Notes: generated from the letters alone by a model not told the origin. Numbered from the stretch's first letter, positions 21,452-32,907 are shown. The stretch is 64,000 nucleotides of DNA from Protaetiibacter larvae (GCF_008365275.1 NZ_CP043504.1:1860001-1924000), one strand, 5' to 3'. Numbers and translations: made by a program.

Positions 21452-23431
21452 TCAAGACTCCTCGAACGGCGCGGGATCGTCGAAGTGCGCACGCAACGGC
21501 AGCGGCGCCCGCCCGGTGCGCGGAGCTCCCGGCACCGGTTTGCGGCGACTCGCGGCCTGCCGCACGACCTCGGCGCGCACCGCGCGGGCCACGGCCGCCC
21601 CCGCCGCGTAGTCGAAGCGGATGATCGCCCGCGAACGCCCCTCGACGGCACGCTCGCCGATCACCTCGGCGCCCGCGGGCAAGGCGGCACGCGCGGCGGC
21701 CACGGCGTCGGGCAAGCCCTCGAGGGTCGCGACGCGCATGGCGGGCGGGAAGCCCAGTGCACGCCGATCGGCCAGCTCCGCCTGCGCGAAGGCCGTGACA
21801 TTGCCCGTCGACAGGGCCGCGGCGAGACGTCCGCCGACACCCACGAGCATCACCGGTGCGCCATCCGCCGCGAGGGCCGCCGCGTCGGCCCACCAACGCA
21901 GGCAGTCCTCGGCGATCCGCAGCGTCTCGCGGGCGACCATCCGCTCGCCGTCGAGCAGCAGCACGGCGCGATACCCCCGCGCCGCGATCGGCTCGGCGCC
22001 GCGGGTCGCGACGACGAGCGCCGGTCGCTCATCCACCTCGAGCACGCGGTGCTCGCCGTCCGCGACGACGACCCGCGTGCCGGGGAACGCGCGGCCCAGC
22101 TCGTCCGCGGTGCGCGTGGTGCCCGCACCCACCCGGGTGAGGCGCGAGGCGCGGCACTCGACACAGCGCCACCCGGGCTCGGCGACCCCGCACCACAGGC
22201 AGGTGGGCGCCGCGGCCACCCGTGTCTGCTGCAGGGGCCCGCCGCAGCGTCGACAGCGCGCCGGCGTCCCGCACTCCGCGCAGCGCAGACCCGGGGCGTA
22301 GCCCGGTCGCGCCACCTGCACGAGCACCGGGCCGCTCGCGAGCGCTGCCGACGCCTCCCGCCAAGCGAGACTCGGGATGCGCGCGTGCTCGTCGGACGCC
22401 GCACCCGGCGCGTGCGCGGTCGCCACGACGCGCGCGCGGCGCGGTCGTTCTGGGCCGAGTTCGCCGAGCCAGCCGAGCTCGACGAGACGCTGCACCTCGG
22501 TCGTGCGGGTGTGACCGGCGAAGACGAGCGCACCGCCCTGCTGCTCCTGGCGGACCAGGGCGGCGTCGCGCGCATGCACGTACGGCGTCAGGGGCTCGTG
22601 CAGCAGGGGGTCGCCGTCGTTCCACACCGCGAGCAGCCCGAGGCGCGTCGCGGGGGCGTACACGGCCGAGCGGTTGCCCAGGATGACGACGGGCGAGGAC
22701 CCCATCGCGCGGAGCATGCCGCGGTAGCGTTCGGCGTCGCTCTGCGCGGAGTCGTAGCGCACCATCCGGTCGTCGGGCAGCAGCGCCGCGAGGGCGGCCT
22801 CCAGTTGCCGGGCATCGCGATGATCGGGTGCGACGAGGATCGCGGAGGCGCCCTCGGCGACCGTGCGGGCGGCGAGCTGCGCGAGCGCGACCGCCCAGCG
22901 CCCCACCCAGACGCCCGCCTGCGACACGACCCCGGGGTCGACGGCGAGGGCGACACGGCCGCCCGCGAGCAACTCGACGATGTCGGAGTCGCGGTAGCCG
23001 TCGACCCGCGTCGGGCGGGTCTCGAGCGGCGCCGGTTCGACCGCGCCCCGCGCGCGCGCGGCGAGCCAGCTCTTCTCCACGCGCACCTGGCGTTTCGGGA
23101 TCGCGAGGCGCAGCACGTCGATCGCCGACCCTGCGGCGCGATCGGCGACGGCGCGCGCGAGCCGCCACACCTCGGGGCGCAGCACCTCGGCGGAGGAGAC
23201 GAGCGCCTCGACGTCGCTGAGCGGCCCGGGGTGCTCCTGCTGTACGGCGAGCTCGACCACGAAACCCTGGGCCATCCGCTGGGCGCTCCGCAGCGGCACG
23301 CTCACCCGCACACCGGGCACGACCCCCTCCATCCCGGCGGGGATGCGGTAGTCGAGCAGCCGATCCAGCTGCGGGAGCGGGGTGTCGAGGATGACGCGCG
23401 CGATCGTCGGCGGGGCCGGGACCGCCGGCAT
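21452..23431 (-). CDS. priA: PriA-like primosomal protein N' with degenerate ATPase motifs
   Basis: Replication-restart protein, 659 residues from the ATG at 23431, one base after the metK stop. The N-terminal DNA-binding domain (VILDTPLPQLDRLLDYRIP, then GVRVSVPLRSA) is intact. Eight cysteines around residues 377-425 (RCAECG, RCRRCGG, TCLWCG, RCVECR) form the two zinc sites. The helicase core is decayed: no Walker A GxGKT/S is present and the matching region reads ILVAPDHRDARQLE; no DEAH box is seen either. This is the established state of actinobacterial PriA, which is thought to work without helicase activity, perhaps as a fork-binding scaffold. Confidence 0.94.
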   Translation of the reverse strand: MPAVPAPPTIARVILDTPLPQLDRLLDYRIPAGMEGVVPGVRVSVPLRSAQRMAQGFVVELAVQQEHPGPLSDVEALVSSAEVLRPEVWRLARAVADRAAGSAIDVLRLAIPKRQVRVEKSWLAARARGAVEPAPLETRPTRVDGYRDSDIVELLAGGRVALAVDPGVVSQAGVWVGRWAVALAQLAARTVAEGASAILVAPDHRDARQLEAALAALLPDDRMVRYDSAQSDAERYRGMLRAMGSSPVVILGNRSAVYAPATRLGLLAVWNDGDPLLHEPLTPYVHARDAALVRQEQQGGALVFAGHTRTTEVQRLVELGWLGELGPERPRRARVVATAHAPGAASDEHARIPSLAWREASAALASGPVLVQVARPGYAPGLRCAECGTPARCRRCGGPLQQTRVAAAPTCLWCGVAEPGWRCVECRASRLTRVGAGTTRTADELGRAFPGTRVVVADGEHRVLEVDERPALVVATRGAEPIAARGYRAVLLLDGERMVARETLRIAEDCLRWWADAAALAADGAPVMLVGVGGRLAAALSTGNVTAFAQAELADRRALGFPPAMRVATLEGLPDAVAAARAALPAGAEVIGERAVEGRSRAIIRFDYAAGAAVARAVRAEVVRQAASRRKPVPGAPRTGRAPLPLRAHFDDPAPFEES

Positions 23432-23432
23432 C

Positions 23433-24629
23433 TCAGAGCCCGGCGGCGGTGCGGAGCTCGTCGACGCGGTCGAGACGCTCCCAGCTGAACTCGGGCAGCT
23501 CGCGGCCGAAGTGCCCGTAGGCGGCGGTCTTGGCGTAGATCGGGCGCAGCAGTTCGAGGTCGCGGATGATCGCAGCGGGGCGCAGGTCGAACACCTCGCG
23601 AATCGCCTTCGTGATCGCCTCATCCGGCAGCGCGCCCGTGCCGAAGGTCTCGACGTAGAGCCCGACGGGTGCGGCCTTGCCGATCGCGTAGGCGATCTGC
23701 ACCTCGAGCCGATCGGCGAGCCCCGCGGCGACCGCGTTCTTCGCGACCCAGCGCATCGCGTAGGCCGCCGACCGGTCCACCTTCGACGGGTCCTTGCCCG
23801 AGAAGGCCCCGCCGCCGTGACGAGACGCCCCGCCGTAGGTGTCGACGATGATCTTGCGACCGGTGAGACCGGCATCGCCCTGCGGTCCGCCGATCTCGAA
23901 ACGGCCTGTCGGGTTGATGTAGCGGGCCGCCTGCTCCCAGGGGAGTCCGGCGCGCTCGAGCACGGGGCGCACGACGAGCTCCAGGAGCTCGGAGCGCAGC
24001 TGCTCGTTCGAGACCTTCGGCGAATGCTGTGCGGACAGCACGATCGCCTCGATCGACCTCGGGACGACGCCGTCGTATCCGACCGTGACCTGGGTCTTGC
24101 CGTCGGGGCGCAGGTAATCCACCTCGCCGCGATGACGCACCTCGCTGAGCCGTTCCGCGAGGCGGTGCGCGAGCCAGATCGGCAACGGCATGAGCTCGGG
24201 GGTCTCGCGCGTCGCGTAGCCGAACATGATGCCCTGGTCGCCGGCACCCTGACGATCGAGGTCGTCGACACTCGATCCCTCGCGGGTCTCGAACGCGTCG
24301 TCGACGCCCTGGGCGATGTCGGGCGACTGCCCGCCGATCGACACCGACACCCCGCAGGAGCGCCCGTCGAACCAGACGTCCGAGGAGTTGTAGCCGATGT
24401 CGGTGATCGTCTTGCGCACGAGTTGCGGGATCTCGACGTAGCCCGTCGTGGAGACCTCCCCCGCGACGTGCACGAGCCCCGTCGTGACCAGGGTCTCGAC
24501 CGCCACCCGCGCGTGCGGGTCGACGGTGAGCAGCGCGTCGAGGATCGAGTCGCTCACCTGGTCGCAGAGCTTGTCGGGGTGCCCTTCCGTGACGGATTCC
24601 GAGGTGAACAGGCGCAGAGAGGAGCTCAC
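23433..24629 (-). CDS. metK: S-adenosylmethionine synthetase
   Basis: Makes SAM from methionine and ATP. The 398-residue product starts at the GTG at 24629 ([20 protein letters not shown]); an in-frame ATG 54 nt upstream is less likely, as it would lengthen a well conserved N-terminus. Signature motifs are [12 protein letters not shown] and [16 protein letters not shown]. An 83-bp gap separates it from coaBC. SAM made here feeds enzymes such as RsmB two genes downstream. Confidence 0.97.
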   Translation of the reverse strand: MSSSLRLFTSESVTEGHPDKLCDQVSDSILDALLTVDPHARVAVETLVTTGLVHVAGEVSTTGYVEIPQLVRKTITDIGYNSSDVWFDGRSCGVSVSIGGQSPDIAQGVDDAFETREGSSVDDLDRQGAGDQGIMFGYATRETPELMPLPIWLAHRLAERLSEVRHRGEVDYLRPDGKTQVTVGYDGVVPRSIEAIVLSAQHSPKVSNEQLRSELLELVVRPVLERAGLPWEQAARYINPTGRFEIGGPQGDAGLTGRKIIVDTYGGASRHGGGAFSGKDPSKVDRSAAYAMRWVAKNAVAAGLADRLEVQIAYAIGKAAPVGLYVETFGTGALPDEAITKAIREVFDLRPAAIIRDLELLRPIYAKTAAYGHFGRELPEFSWERLDRVDELRTAAGL

Positions 24630-24712
24630 GGACAGTCTTTCGGTCGAGTCGTCGAGGTCGGGCGCACGAACCCGCTCGAGCATGCCTCCAAGGACACGCC
24701 TGCCGGGGTCGT

Positions 24713-25906
24713 TCAGGGAAGCAGATCCAGGATCGCGTCCGCGACCTGGCGCTTGCTTCCGCTCGCCTCGGTCACTATATCGCCGCCCTTCGACACCACG
24801 ACGATGGCGTTGCTCTCCGTGGCGAAACCCTCGGTCCAGCCGACCCTGTTGACGACGAGAAGGTCGACGCCCTTGCGTGCGGCCTTCGCGCGTCCGAGCG
24901 CCAGGAGCGCGTCGCGGTCGGGCTCGGTCTCGGCGGCGAAGCCGATCACGGTCCTGCCGTCGCGCCCCGGCGTCGCGGTGAGCTCGGAGAGGATGTCGGG
25001 GTTGCGGACGAGGCGCAGCACGAGCTCCTCCCCCTGCGCCTCCTTCTTGATCTTGGCGTCGGCGACGGTCTCGGGGCGGTAGTCGGCGACCGCCGCCGCC
25101 ATGACGACGACATCCGCTGTCGCGCCCTCCGCGAGCACGGTCTCGCGCAGTTCCCGCGCGGTGCCCACCTCGCGCACCGTCACGCCTTGCGGCGCCGGGA
25201 TCTCGAGGTGCGCCGCGACGAGCACGACCTCCGCGCCGCGGGCGGCCGCCGCCGCGGCGATCGCGACGCCCTGTCGGCCGCTCGAGCGGTTGCCGATGAA
25301 GCGCACCGGGTCGAGCGGCTCGCGCGTGCCGCCGGCGGTGACGAGCACCCGCCGCCCGAGGAGATCGCGCGGCCGGACGACCGCGAGGGCGGCATCCACG
25401 ATCTCCACCGGCTCCGACATGCGTCCCGGACCGCTGTCGTTCCCGGTCAACTGCCCGGACGCGGGGCCGACGACGTGGACCCCCCTGCGCTCGAGAGTCG
25501 CGATGTTGTCGCGGGTGGCCGGGTTCGCCCACATCTCCGTGTGCATCGCGGGGGCGACGACGAGCGGCGCCGTCGAGGCGAGGATCGTGGTGCCGAGCAG
25601 GTCGTCGGCGAGGCCGGCCGCGAGCTTCGCGATCGTGTTCGCGGTCGCCGGGGCGACCACGATCAGATCCGCCGACTGGCCGAGGGCCACGTGCCGCACC
25701 TCGGCGACACCGTCGAACAGTTCCGTCTCGACCGGGTTGCGGCTGATCGCCTCGAGCGTCGGGCGGCCCACGAATCGCAGAGCCGCCGGGGTCGCGACGA
25801 TGTGCACGTCGTGCCCGCGCAGCACGAACTCACGCGCCACTCCGACGGCCTTGTAGGCGGCGATGCCGCCGGAGATGCCGACGACGATCCGCAACGCCTC
25901 GGTCAT
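24713..25906 (-). CDS. coaBC: Bifunctional phosphopantothenoylcysteine decarboxylase / phosphopantothenate-cysteine ligase
   Basis: Two consecutive steps of coenzyme A synthesis in one 397-residue protein. The N-terminal flavoprotein CoaC (1 to about 185) begins [14 protein letters not shown], with the catalytic His in VRHVALGQ and the substrate motif PAMHTEMW. The C-terminal CoaB domain carries [20 protein letters not shown] and the KIKKE motif in ADAKIKKE. It lies 27 bp after rpoZ, as in many actinobacteria. Confidence 0.96.
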   Translation of the reverse strand: MTEALRIVVGISGGIAAYKAVGVAREFVLRGHDVHIVATPAALRFVGRPTLEAISRNPVETELFDGVAEVRHVALGQSADLIVVAPATANTIAKLAAGLADDLLGTTILASTAPLVVAPAMHTEMWANPATRDNIATLERRGVHVVGPASGQLTGNDSGPGRMSEPVEIVDAALAVVRPRDLLGRRVLVTAGGTREPLDPVRFIGNRSSGRQGVAIAAAAAARGAEVVLVAAHLEIPAPQGVTVREVGTARELRETVLAEGATADVVVMAAAVADYRPETVADAKIKKEAQGEELVLRLVRNPDILSELTATPGRDGRTVIGFAAETEPDRDALLALGRAKAARKGVDLLVVNRVGWTEGFATESNAIVVVSKGGDIVTEASGSKRQVADAILDLLP

Positions 25907-25933
25907 GGGCGCGGATTCTCCCGGAGTGCGGGA

Positions 25934-26188
25934 CTACTCGGCGAGCGGCGTGAGGACGAGCTTGTCCTCGTTGATCTCGTGGAGCGCCACCGACAGCGGC
26001 TTGTCGTCGATCGTGGAGTCGACGAGCGGCCCCACGTTGTCGAAGAGCGAGCCCTCGTGGAGGTCCGCGTAGTAGTCGTTGATCTGGCGCGCGCGCTTCG
26101 AGGCGAAGATCACCAGCTGGTACTTCGAGTCGACCTTCGACAGCAGTTCGTCGATGGGCGGGTCGATGATGCCCTTGTTGTCGGCCAT
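25934..26188 (-). CDS. rpoZ: DNA-directed RNA polymerase omega subunit
   Basis: Small subunit that helps assemble the beta-prime subunit into RNA polymerase. The 84-residue protein has the [16 protein letters not shown] start and the [16 protein letters not shown] helix typical of actinobacterial omega. The start ATG at 26188 has a strong GAGGAGAG site. It is 11 bp after gmk. Confidence 0.96.
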   Translation of the reverse strand: MADNKGIIDPPIDELLSKVDSKYQLVIFASKRARQINDYYADLHEGSLFDNVGPLVDSTIDDKPLSVALHEINEDKLVLTPLAE

Positions 26189-26199
26189 TCCGGCTCTCC

Positions 26200-27105
26200 T
26201 CACGATCTCGTGCGCGCGGATGGGGCTCCGGGCACTGCCAGCAATTCTACGACCTCCTGCGCCGCCCGGCCGACGTCGCGGTTGACGACCTTCACGTCGA
26301 ACTCGTCCTGGGCGGCGAGTTCGATGCGCGCGGTGTCCAGTCGCCGGCTCTGCTCGGCGGCGTCCTCGGTGCCGCGACCCGTGAGCCGGCGCACGAGCTC
26401 CTCCCAGCTGGGCGGCAGCAGGAAGACGAGGAGGGCCTCCGGCATGGCCGCACGCACGGCGCGTGCGCCCTGGAGATCGATCTCGAGCAGCACGCTGCGC
26501 CCCTGGGCGAGCGCCGCGTCGATCGGCGGCCGGGGCGTGCCGTAGCGGGAGGCGTTGTGCACGGTCGCGTACTCGAGGAAGTCCCCGCGCTCGATCATCG
26601 CGTCGAAGTCCTCGTCCGTCACGAAGTAGTAGTGCTCGCCGTCGACCTCGCCCGGTCGCGGTGCACGCGTGGTCGCCGACACGCTCAGCAGCACATCCGG
26701 ATAGTGGTCGCGGATGTAGGTCGAGACGGTGCCCTTGCCGACCGCCGTCGGCCCGGCGAGCACCACGAGGCGGCTGACCGGCCGGCTCGGGGCGCCCTCG
26801 CGAGCCTCGAGCCACTCCCGCAGGCGTTCGCGCTGGCGCGAGCCGAGGCCGCCGACGCGCTTGGCGTCCGCGATCCCGAGCTCCGCCATGATGCGCGCGA
26901 CGCGGGTCGCCCCGATCCCGGGGATGCTCGTCAGCAGCTCACGCACGCGCAGCGAGCCTTCGGGGGTCGTCGGGTCGGCCCAGGCCGTCTCGGCGACGTC
27001 GAGCGCGCGCCGGAGCCGGTGGTGCACGGCCTGCTTCACAGCCGCGCGGGCGCGACGCGCAGCGATCGCCGCCCGTCCCGCTGCGGCGCGATCGACGTCC
27101 GGCAT
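26200..27105 (-). CDS. gmk: Fusion of mIHF-like DNA-binding domain with guanylate kinase
   Basis: A single 301-residue reading frame from the ATG at 27105. Residues about 10-103 match the actinobacterial integration host factor (mIHF): [17 protein letters not shown], then [20 protein letters not shown] (a GxG helix-turn motif that binds DNA) and [13 protein letters not shown]. Residues 112-301 are guanylate kinase, with P-loop GPTAVGKGT at 118-126, [19 protein letters not shown] for GMP binding and a lid segment. The kinase makes GDP from GMP; mIHF is a nucleoid protein. In most actinobacteria these are two adjacent genes between pyrF and rpoZ, in this same order. Here no stop or frameshift separates them. 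The start is 2 bp after the pyrF stop. Whether the product stays fused is not known from sequence. Confidence 0.92.
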   Translation of the reverse strand: MPDVDRAAAGRAAIAARRARAAVKQAVHHRLRRALDVAETAWADPTTPEGSLRVRELLTSIPGIGATRVARIMAELGIADAKRVGGLGSRQRERLREWLEAREGAPSRPVSRLVVLAGPTAVGKGTVSTYIRDHYPDVLLSVSATTRAPRPGEVDGEHYYFVTDEDFDAMIERGDFLEYATVHNASRYGTPRPPIDAALAQGRSVLLEIDLQGARAVRAAMPEALLVFLLPPSWEELVRRLTGRGTEDAAEQSRRLDTARIELAAQDEFDVKVVNRDVGRAAQEVVELLAVPGAPSARTRS

Positions 27106-27107
27106 CC

Positions 27108-27926
27108 TCACCTCGGCCACGCGGCGACCTCCCGACGCGCGGCGTCGATCGCCGAGGCGATCCCGGCGGGACCGGCACCGAGCACACTGCGCGACACGGT
27201 GGGGAGCACGGAGCCGAGCGCGTCGCCGAACAGCGCCGGTGCCTCCGGCAGCAGCGCACCTTGAGCACCGAAACCGGGGGCGAGAACGGGCACGGGCACG
27301 AGCTGCTCGCGCCGGATGCCGAGCTCCGCGAGATCCACGGTGGCTCCGACGACCACGCCCACCTCCCCCGCGTGCTCCCCCGCGTGCCGCAGCAGCTGCG
27401 CGGCGACCGTCTCGCCCTGCGCGTCCCGTGCCGTCTGCACCTCGGCGCTCTCGGGATTCGAGGTGGCGGCGAGCACGAACACGCCCTTGGCTGCGGCGCG
27501 GGCACGTGCGATGACACCGTCGAGCGAACCGAAGCCCTGGTAGGCGACGGCGGTCATGGCGTCGGCCTCGAGCGGAGATCCGGGAGTCAGCCAGGCCTCG
27601 CCGTAGGCGTCGACGGTCGAGCCGACGTCCCCGCGCTTGACGTCGGCGATCACGAGCAGCTCCGCCGCACGGGCGGCGCCGAGCACCTCCTCGAGGGCGG
27701 CGTATCCGGCCGCCCCATGCCGCTCGAAGAAGGCGATCTGCGGTTTCACGATGCCGACCCGGGCCGCGGCGGCCTCGACGACCCGCAGCCCGAACTCGCG
27801 CGCCCCCGCGGCGTCGTCCCCCAGGCCCCACGTCGCGAGGAGCGGCGCATGCGGGTCGATGCCGACGCACAGCGGACCGTGCTCGGCGACGACGTCGGCG
27901 AGGCGAGCGCGAAATCCGCCGCTCAT
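27108..27926 (-). CDS. pyrF: Orotidine 5'-phosphate decarboxylase (type 2)
   Basis: Last step of UMP synthesis. The 272-residue protein belongs to the longer type 2 family. The catalytic stretch is [13 protein letters not shown]. The substrate loops are VGIDPHAP near the N-terminus and APGFGAQG near the C-terminus. It overlaps carB by 4 bp (ATGA). Confidence 0.96.
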   Translation of the reverse strand: MSGGFRARLADVVAEHGPLCVGIDPHAPLLATWGLGDDAAGAREFGLRVVEAAAARVGIVKPQIAFFERHGAAGYAALEEVLGAARAAELLVIADVKRGDVGSTVDAYGEAWLTPGSPLEADAMTAVAYQGFGSLDGVIARARAAAKGVFVLAATSNPESAEVQTARDAQGETVAAQLLRHAGEHAGEVGVVVGATVDLAELGIRREQLVPVPVLAPGFGAQGALLPEAPALFGDALGSVLPTVSRSVLGAGPAGIASAIDAARREVAAWPR

Positions 27927-30900
27927 CCGGCCGCCCGCTCCGCGCGGTCGGCGGCGTACGCCTGCAGGCTCCGCACGCGCACGGGGGCGTTCCGCGCCTC
28001 GAGCGAGCCCACCGCGGCGCCCACCTGGGCGATCGTGGTGAACAGCGGCTTGTCGGCGGCCACCGTCGCCGTGCGGATCTCGACCCCGTCGGCGCGGGCG
28101 CTGCGCCCGCTCGGCGTGTTGATGACCACATCGATGCGACCCGCGTTGATGAGGTCGACGATCGTCCCCTCGACGCCGCCCTGCCCCATCGAGTACTTGC
28201 GGACCGTGGTCGCGCGGATGCCGTTGCGGGCGAGCACCTCCGCCGTCCCCTCGGTCGCCACGATGTCGAAGCCCAGTTGCGAGAGGCGCAGCACGGGCAG
28301 CACGACGGCGCGCTTGTCGCGGTCGGCGACCGAGACGAACACGGTGCCGGACTCGGGCAGCCCGCCGTACGCGGCATCCTGGCTCTTCGCGAAGGCCCGC
28401 GGGAAGTCCGCGTCGATGCCCATGACCTCGCCCGTGGAGCGCATCTCCGGCCCGAGCACCGAGTCGACGACGTGGCCCTCGCGGGTGCGGAAGCGCTTGA
28501 AGGGCAGCACGGCCTCCTTGACCGAGACCGGGGAGTCGAGCGGCACGTGCGCACCGTCCGTCGCGGGCAGCAGACCGTCCGCGACGAGCTCATCGATCGT
28601 GCGGCCCGCCATCATGAGCGCGGCGGCCTTCGCGAGCGGGATGCCGAGCGCCTTCGACACGAAAGGCACCGTGCGGCTCGCCCGCGGGTTGGCCTCGAGC
28701 ACGTAGAGCACGCCCGCGCCGATCGCGAACTGCACGTTGAGCAGGCCGCGCACGCCGACGCCCTCGGCGATCTTGCGCGTCGCGTCGACCACACGGTCCA
28801 GCACGTCGCGGCCGAGCGTCACGGGCGGCAGGGTGCAGGCCGAGTCGCCGGAGTGCACGCCCGCCTCCTCGATGTGCTCCATGATCCCGCCGACGTAGAG
28901 ACGCTCGCCGTCGTACAGTGCGTCGATGTCGATCTCGAGCGCGTCGTCGAGGAAGCGGTCGACGAGGAGCGGCGAGCCGGGCCCGATGATGGCCTGGTCG
29001 CGCACCCGGTCGAAGTAGTCCTCGAGGCTGGGGGTGTCGTAGACGATCTCCATGCCGCGCCCGCCCAGCACGAAGCTCGGACGCACGAGCACCGGGTAGC
29101 CGATCCCCTCGGCGACCGCGACGGCGCTCGGTGCGTCGGTCGCGGTGCCGTTGCGGGGCGAGATGAGTCCCGCGCGGTCGAGGATCTGCGAGAACAGCCC
29201 GCGCTCCTCGGCCAGGTCGATCGCGCTCGGGCTCGTGCCGAGAATCGGGACGCCGGCCGCCTCGAGTCCCTTCGCGAGCCCGAGGGCGGTCTGCCCGCCG
29301 AGCTGCACGATGACCCCGACGAGCTCACCCGACTGCGATTCGGCGTGGATGACCTCGAGCACGTCCTCGAGGGTGAGCGGCTCGAAGTACAGCCGGTCGC
29401 TCGTGTCGTAGTCGGTCGAGACCGTCTCCGGGTTGCAGTTGATCATGATCGTCTCGAAGCCGGCGTCGTGCAGCGCGAAGCTCGCGTGCACGCAGGAGTA
29501 GTCGAACTCGACGCCCTGTCCGATGCGGTTCGGGCCCGAGCCGAGGATGACGACCTTGCGCTTCTCGCTCGGCGCGACCTCGGTCTCCAGGTCGTAGCTC
29601 GAGTAGTGGTACGGCGTGAGAGCCGGGAACTCGCCCGCGCAGGTGTCGACCGTCTTGTAGACCGGCCGCACCCCGAGCTGCCAGCGGAGGTTGCGCACCT
29701 CCTGCTCCGCGAGGCCGCGCAGCTGGGCGATCTGGGCGTCCGAGAAGCCGTGGTCCTTCGCGATCCGGAACAGGCGCTCGTCGAGCGGGCGCAGGCTCGC
29801 GATCTCGTCGGCGACCTCGTTGATGAGCACGATCTGGTCGAGGAACCAGGGGTCGATGCCGGTCGCGGCATAGAGCTCCTCGACGGTCGCCCCCGCGCGC
29901 AGCGCCTGCTGCACGGTCACGATGCGGCCGTCGGTCGGCACCTTCGCGGTCTCGATCAGCTCCGACTTGGGAGCCAGGTGCGCGTCCCAGTGGAAGCTCG
30001 ATCCGCGCTTCTCGAGCGAGCGGAGCGCCTTCTGCAGCGCCGTCGTGTAGTTGCGCCCGATCGCCATCGCCTCGCCGACCGACTTCATGGTCGTGGTGAG
30101 GGTGGCGTCCGCGGAGGGGAACTTCTCGAAGGCGAAGCGCGGAACCTTGACGACGATGTAGTCGAGGGTCGGCTCGAAGGAGGCGGGCGTGACCTTCGTG
30201 ATGTCGTTGGGGATCTCATCCAGCCGGTACCCGATCGCGAGCTTCGCGGCGATCTTGGCGATCGGGAATCCGGTGGCCTTCGAGGCGAGCGCCGAGGAGC
30301 GCGAGACGCGCGGGTTCATCTCGATCACGATGACGCGCCCCGTGTCGGGGTGCACGGCGAACTGGATGTTGCAGCCGCCCGTGTCGACGCCGACCGCGCG
30401 GATGATGTCGATGCCGATGTCGCGCAGCCGCTGGTACTCGCGGTCGGTGAGGGTGAGGGCGGGCGCGACCGTGATCGAGTCGCCCGTGTGCACGCCCACC
30501 GGGTCGACGTTCTCGATCGAGCACACCACGACCGTGTTGTCGGCCGTGTCGCGCATGAGCTCGAGCTCGTACTCCTTCCACCCGAGGATCGACTCCTCGA
30601 GCAGCACCTCGGTGGTCGGCGACTGGTGCAGCCCGTCGGCGACCATGCGTTCGAGCTCCTCGCGGGTGTGCGCGAAGCCCGAGCCGAGGCCGCCCATCGT
30701 GAACGAGGGGCGCACCACGAGCGGGTAGCCGAGGTCCTCGGCCGCCTCCACGGCCGCCTCGAGGGTGTGCACGACGTGCGAGCGGGCGACGTCCGCCCCC
30801 GCCTCGATGACGAGGTCCTTGAAGAGCTGGCGGTCCTCGCCCTTCTTGATCGCCTCGACCTTGGCGCCGATGAGCTCGACGCCGTACTTCGCGAGGATGC

Positions 30901-31216
30901 CGGCCTCGTCGAGCGCGATGGCCGCGTTGAGCGCGGTCTGCCCGCCGAGGGTCGGCAGCACGGCGTCCGGGCGCTCCTGGGCGATGATCGCCTCGAGGAT
31001 CTCGGTCGTGATCGGCTCGATGTAGGTCGCGTCGGCGAAGTCGGGGTCGGTCATGATCGTCGCCGGGTTGGGGTTGACGAGGATCACCCGCACGCCCTCG
31101 GCGCGCAGCACGCGGCAGGCTTGCGTGCCGGAGTAGTCGAACTCGGCGGCCTGCCCGATCACGATCGGGCCGGACCCGATCACGAGGACGCTGGAGATGT
31201 CGGCTCTCTTGGGCAC
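27923..31216 (-). CDS. carB: Carbamoyl-phosphate synthase large subunit
   Basis: Makes carbamoyl phosphate from bicarbonate, two ATP and the ammonia channelled from CarA, serving both pyrimidine and arginine synthesis. At 1097 residues it has full length: two homologous halves, each with an ATP-grasp core ([17 protein letters not shown] near the N-terminus and [17 protein letters not shown] in the second half) and a C-terminal MGS-like allosteric domain (about 950-1097). It starts with GTG at 31216 directly after the carA TAA, with no gap. Confidence 0.98.
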   Translation of the reverse strand: MPKRADISSVLVIGSGPIVIGQAAEFDYSGTQACRVLRAEGVRVILVNPNPATIMTDPDFADATYIEPITTEILEAIIAQERPDAVLPTLGGQTALNAAIALDEAGILAKYGVELIGAKVEAIKKGEDRQLFKDLVIEAGADVARSHVVHTLEAAVEAAEDLGYPLVVRPSFTMGGLGSGFAHTREELERMVADGLHQSPTTEVLLEESILGWKEYELELMRDTADNTVVVCSIENVDPVGVHTGDSITVAPALTLTDREYQRLRDIGIDIIRAVGVDTGGCNIQFAVHPDTGRVIVIEMNPRVSRSSALASKATGFPIAKIAAKLAIGYRLDEIPNDITKVTPASFEPTLDYIVVKVPRFAFEKFPSADATLTTTMKSVGEAMAIGRNYTTALQKALRSLEKRGSSFHWDAHLAPKSELIETAKVPTDGRIVTVQQALRAGATVEELYAATGIDPWFLDQIVLINEVADEIASLRPLDERLFRIAKDHGFSDAQIAQLRGLAEQEVRNLRWQLGVRPVYKTVDTCAGEFPALTPYHYSSYDLETEVAPSEKRKVVILGSGPNRIGQGVEFDYSCVHASFALHDAGFETIMINCNPETVSTDYDTSDRLYFEPLTLEDVLEVIHAESQSGELVGVIVQLGGQTALGLAKGLEAAGVPILGTSPSAIDLAEERGLFSQILDRAGLISPRNGTATDAPSAVAVAEGIGYPVLVRPSFVLGGRGMEIVYDTPSLEDYFDRVRDQAIIGPGSPLLVDRFLDDALEIDIDALYDGERLYVGGIMEHIEEAGVHSGDSACTLPPVTLGRDVLDRVVDATRKIAEGVGVRGLLNVQFAIGAGVLYVLEANPRASRTVPFVSKALGIPLAKAAALMMAGRTIDELVADGLLPATDGAHVPLDSPVSVKEAVLPFKRFRTREGHVVDSVLGPEMRSTGEVMGIDADFPRAFAKSQDAAYGGLPESGTVFVSVADRDKRAVVLPVLRLSQLGFDIVATEGTAEVLARNGIRATTVRKYSMGQGGVEGTIVDLINAGRIDVVINTPSGRSARADGVEIRTATVAADKPLFTTIAQVGAAVGSLEARNAPVRVRSLQAYAADRAERAAG

Positions 31217-32359
31217 TTAGTTCTTCTTCGCGAGGTCGGCCACGACGAGGTCGCGGAAACGGTCGAACAGGTAGTTGGCGTCGTGCGGACCGGCCGCCGC
31301 CTCCGGGTGGTACTGCACCGAGAAGGCGGGGATGTCGAGGGCCCGCAGACCCTCCACGACTCGGTCGTTGAGGCCCACGTGGCTCACCTCGAGACGGCCG
31401 TAGCCGTTCGGGCTCTCGATGACGCCCTCGAGCGGGGCGTCGACCGCGAAGCCGTGGTTGTGGGCCGTGATCTCGATGCGGCCGGTCGCCTTGTCGAGCA
31501 CGGGCTGGTTGATGCCGCGGTGCCCGAAGGGGAGCTTGTAGGTCTCGAGGCCGAGGGCGCGGCCGAGCAGCTGGTTGCCGAAGCAGATGCCGAAGAACGG
31601 AAGCCCCTCGTCGAGCACCCCGCGCAGCAGCTGCACGTGGTCGCCCGAGGCGGCCGGATCGCCGGGACCGTTCGAGTAGAACACCGCGACCGGCTCGATC
31701 GCGAGCAGCTCCTCGAGGGTGACGTCCTGCGGCAGAACGTGCACCTCGAAGCCGCGCTCGGCGAGGTTGTCGATCGTGCGCTGCTTCACCCCGAGGTCGA
31801 GCACCGCGAGATTGCCGAGCCGTTCGCCGACCGCGGGGGTGACGGTCGCGCTCGACACCGAGACCTCCGCCGAGAGGTTCAGGCCGGCCATCTGGGCGCC
31901 CGAGCGCACGATCGCGAGCTGCTCGTCCGCCGCCAACGCGGTGTCGGCACCCGAGAAGATCCCGGCGCGCATGGCGCCCGCATCCCGCAGTCGGCGGGTG
32001 AGGGCGCGCGTGTCGATGCCGCTGATGCCGACGATGCCGTTCCCGGCGAGGTCGTCGTCGAGGCTGCGCGTGGCACGGAAGTTGGAGACCACGCGCGAGG
32101 GGTCGCGCACGACGTAGCCCGCCACCCAGATCCGGCGCGATTCGGGGTCCTCGTCGTTGACCCCCGTGTTGCCGATGTGCGGGGCCGTCTGCACGACGAT
32201 CTGACCCGCGTAGCTGGGGTCGGTGAGCGTCTCCTGGTAGCCGGTCATCCCGGTCGCGAACACGGCCTCGCCGAGGGTGCGCCCGCGGGCGCCGTAGGCG
32301 CTCCCGGAATAGCGCGTGCCGTCTTCGAGCACCAGGACCGCGGGTTCGCTGTCGATCAT
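31217..32359 (-). CDS. carA: Carbamoyl-phosphate synthase small subunit
   Basis: Glutaminase subunit. The 380-residue protein starts at the ATG at 32359 with an AGGAG site 10 nt upstream. The class I amidotransferase domain shows the nucleophile in [15 protein letters not shown] and the His-Glu pair in [14 protein letters not shown]. The N-terminal small domain ends near residue 150. ATGA overlaps the stop of the PH-like membrane protein. Confidence 0.97.
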   Translation of the reverse strand: MIDSEPAVLVLEDGTRYSGSAYGARGRTLGEAVFATGMTGYQETLTDPSYAGQIVVQTAPHIGNTGVNDEDPESRRIWVAGYVVRDPSRVVSNFRATRSLDDDLAGNGIVGISGIDTRALTRRLRDAGAMRAGIFSGADTALAADEQLAIVRSGAQMAGLNLSAEVSVSSATVTPAVGERLGNLAVLDLGVKQRTIDNLAERGFEVHVLPQDVTLEELLAIEPVAVFYSNGPGDPAASGDHVQLLRGVLDEGLPFFGICFGNQLLGRALGLETYKLPFGHRGINQPVLDKATGRIEITAHNHGFAVDAPLEGVIESPNGYGRLEVSHVGLNDRVVEGLRALDIPAFSVQYHPEAAAGPHDANYLFDRFRDLVVADLAKKN

Positions 32360-32907
32360 GCGGTTGCCTCTCCTGAGGGGTCGGTGGGCGCGTTCTCGCG
32401 CCGTGCGGCCGCGGCCGCGGTGGGGGAAAGCTCGGTGAGCTGCGCGAGCAGCCGGTCGGGGTCGGCCGAGCGCAGGTAGCTGTCGACGGGTGTCTCGCCG
32501 AGCACCCAGCGCACGAAGACCAGGCCGCCCTCCTCCACGCCCTTGTCGATCGCCCAGCTCGCGAGCCCGACGCCGCGGATGTCGGCGAGCGGGATGAACG
32601 CGCTCGGCCGTCCGGCGAGGGAGAGCACGATGCCGCCGCGGGCCAGCACGAGCTCCGCCTGCGCCCGGAAGCCGAGACCGCCCACCACGACCCGCTCGAG
32701 CGGCTGCTCGGCCAGGGTCGTGGCGACGTACAGCGCCCGTTCGCGGGCGAACTCCTCGCCGATCTCGGCGGGCGGCACGGGGACGACGTCGAGGGCCGCC
32801 TGGCGCTTGCGACGGTTCCGCCAGCCGAGCCACATGAGCACGAGCGCGAGGATGAGCATCCCCGCCACGATGAGTGCGGGCCAGAATCGGGCGAACTCCT
32901 CAGCCAC
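32356..32907 (-). CDS. PH-like domain membrane protein of the pyrimidine operon
   Basis: A 183-residue protein with one N-terminal membrane helix (about 8-28), a basic stop-transfer run (WRNRRKRQ) and a soluble beta-rich domain with [15 protein letters not shown] recognise it as the uncharacterised PH-like protein often found between pyrC and carA in actinobacteria; the PH-like label is a fold resemblance, not a demonstrated lipid binder. It starts with GTG at 32907, overlapping pyrC by 8 bp, and overlaps carA by 4 bp. The tight packing suggests a conserved link with pyrimidine synthesis, but its role is unknown. Confidence 0.8.
   Translation of the reverse strand: MAEEFARFWPALIVAGMLILALVLMWLGWRNRRKRQAALDVVPVPPAEIGEEFARERALYVATTLAEQPLERVVVGGLGFRAQAELVLARGGIVLSLAGRPSAFIPLADIRGVGLASWAIDKGVEEGGLVFVRWVLGETPVDSYLRSADPDRLLAQLTELSPTAAAAARRENAPTDPSGEATA

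Noticed and set aside
24630-24712. A SAM-type riboswitch before metK.
   Set aside because: The 83-bp leader lacks the conserved core of known SAM riboswitches, and none is expected in this group.
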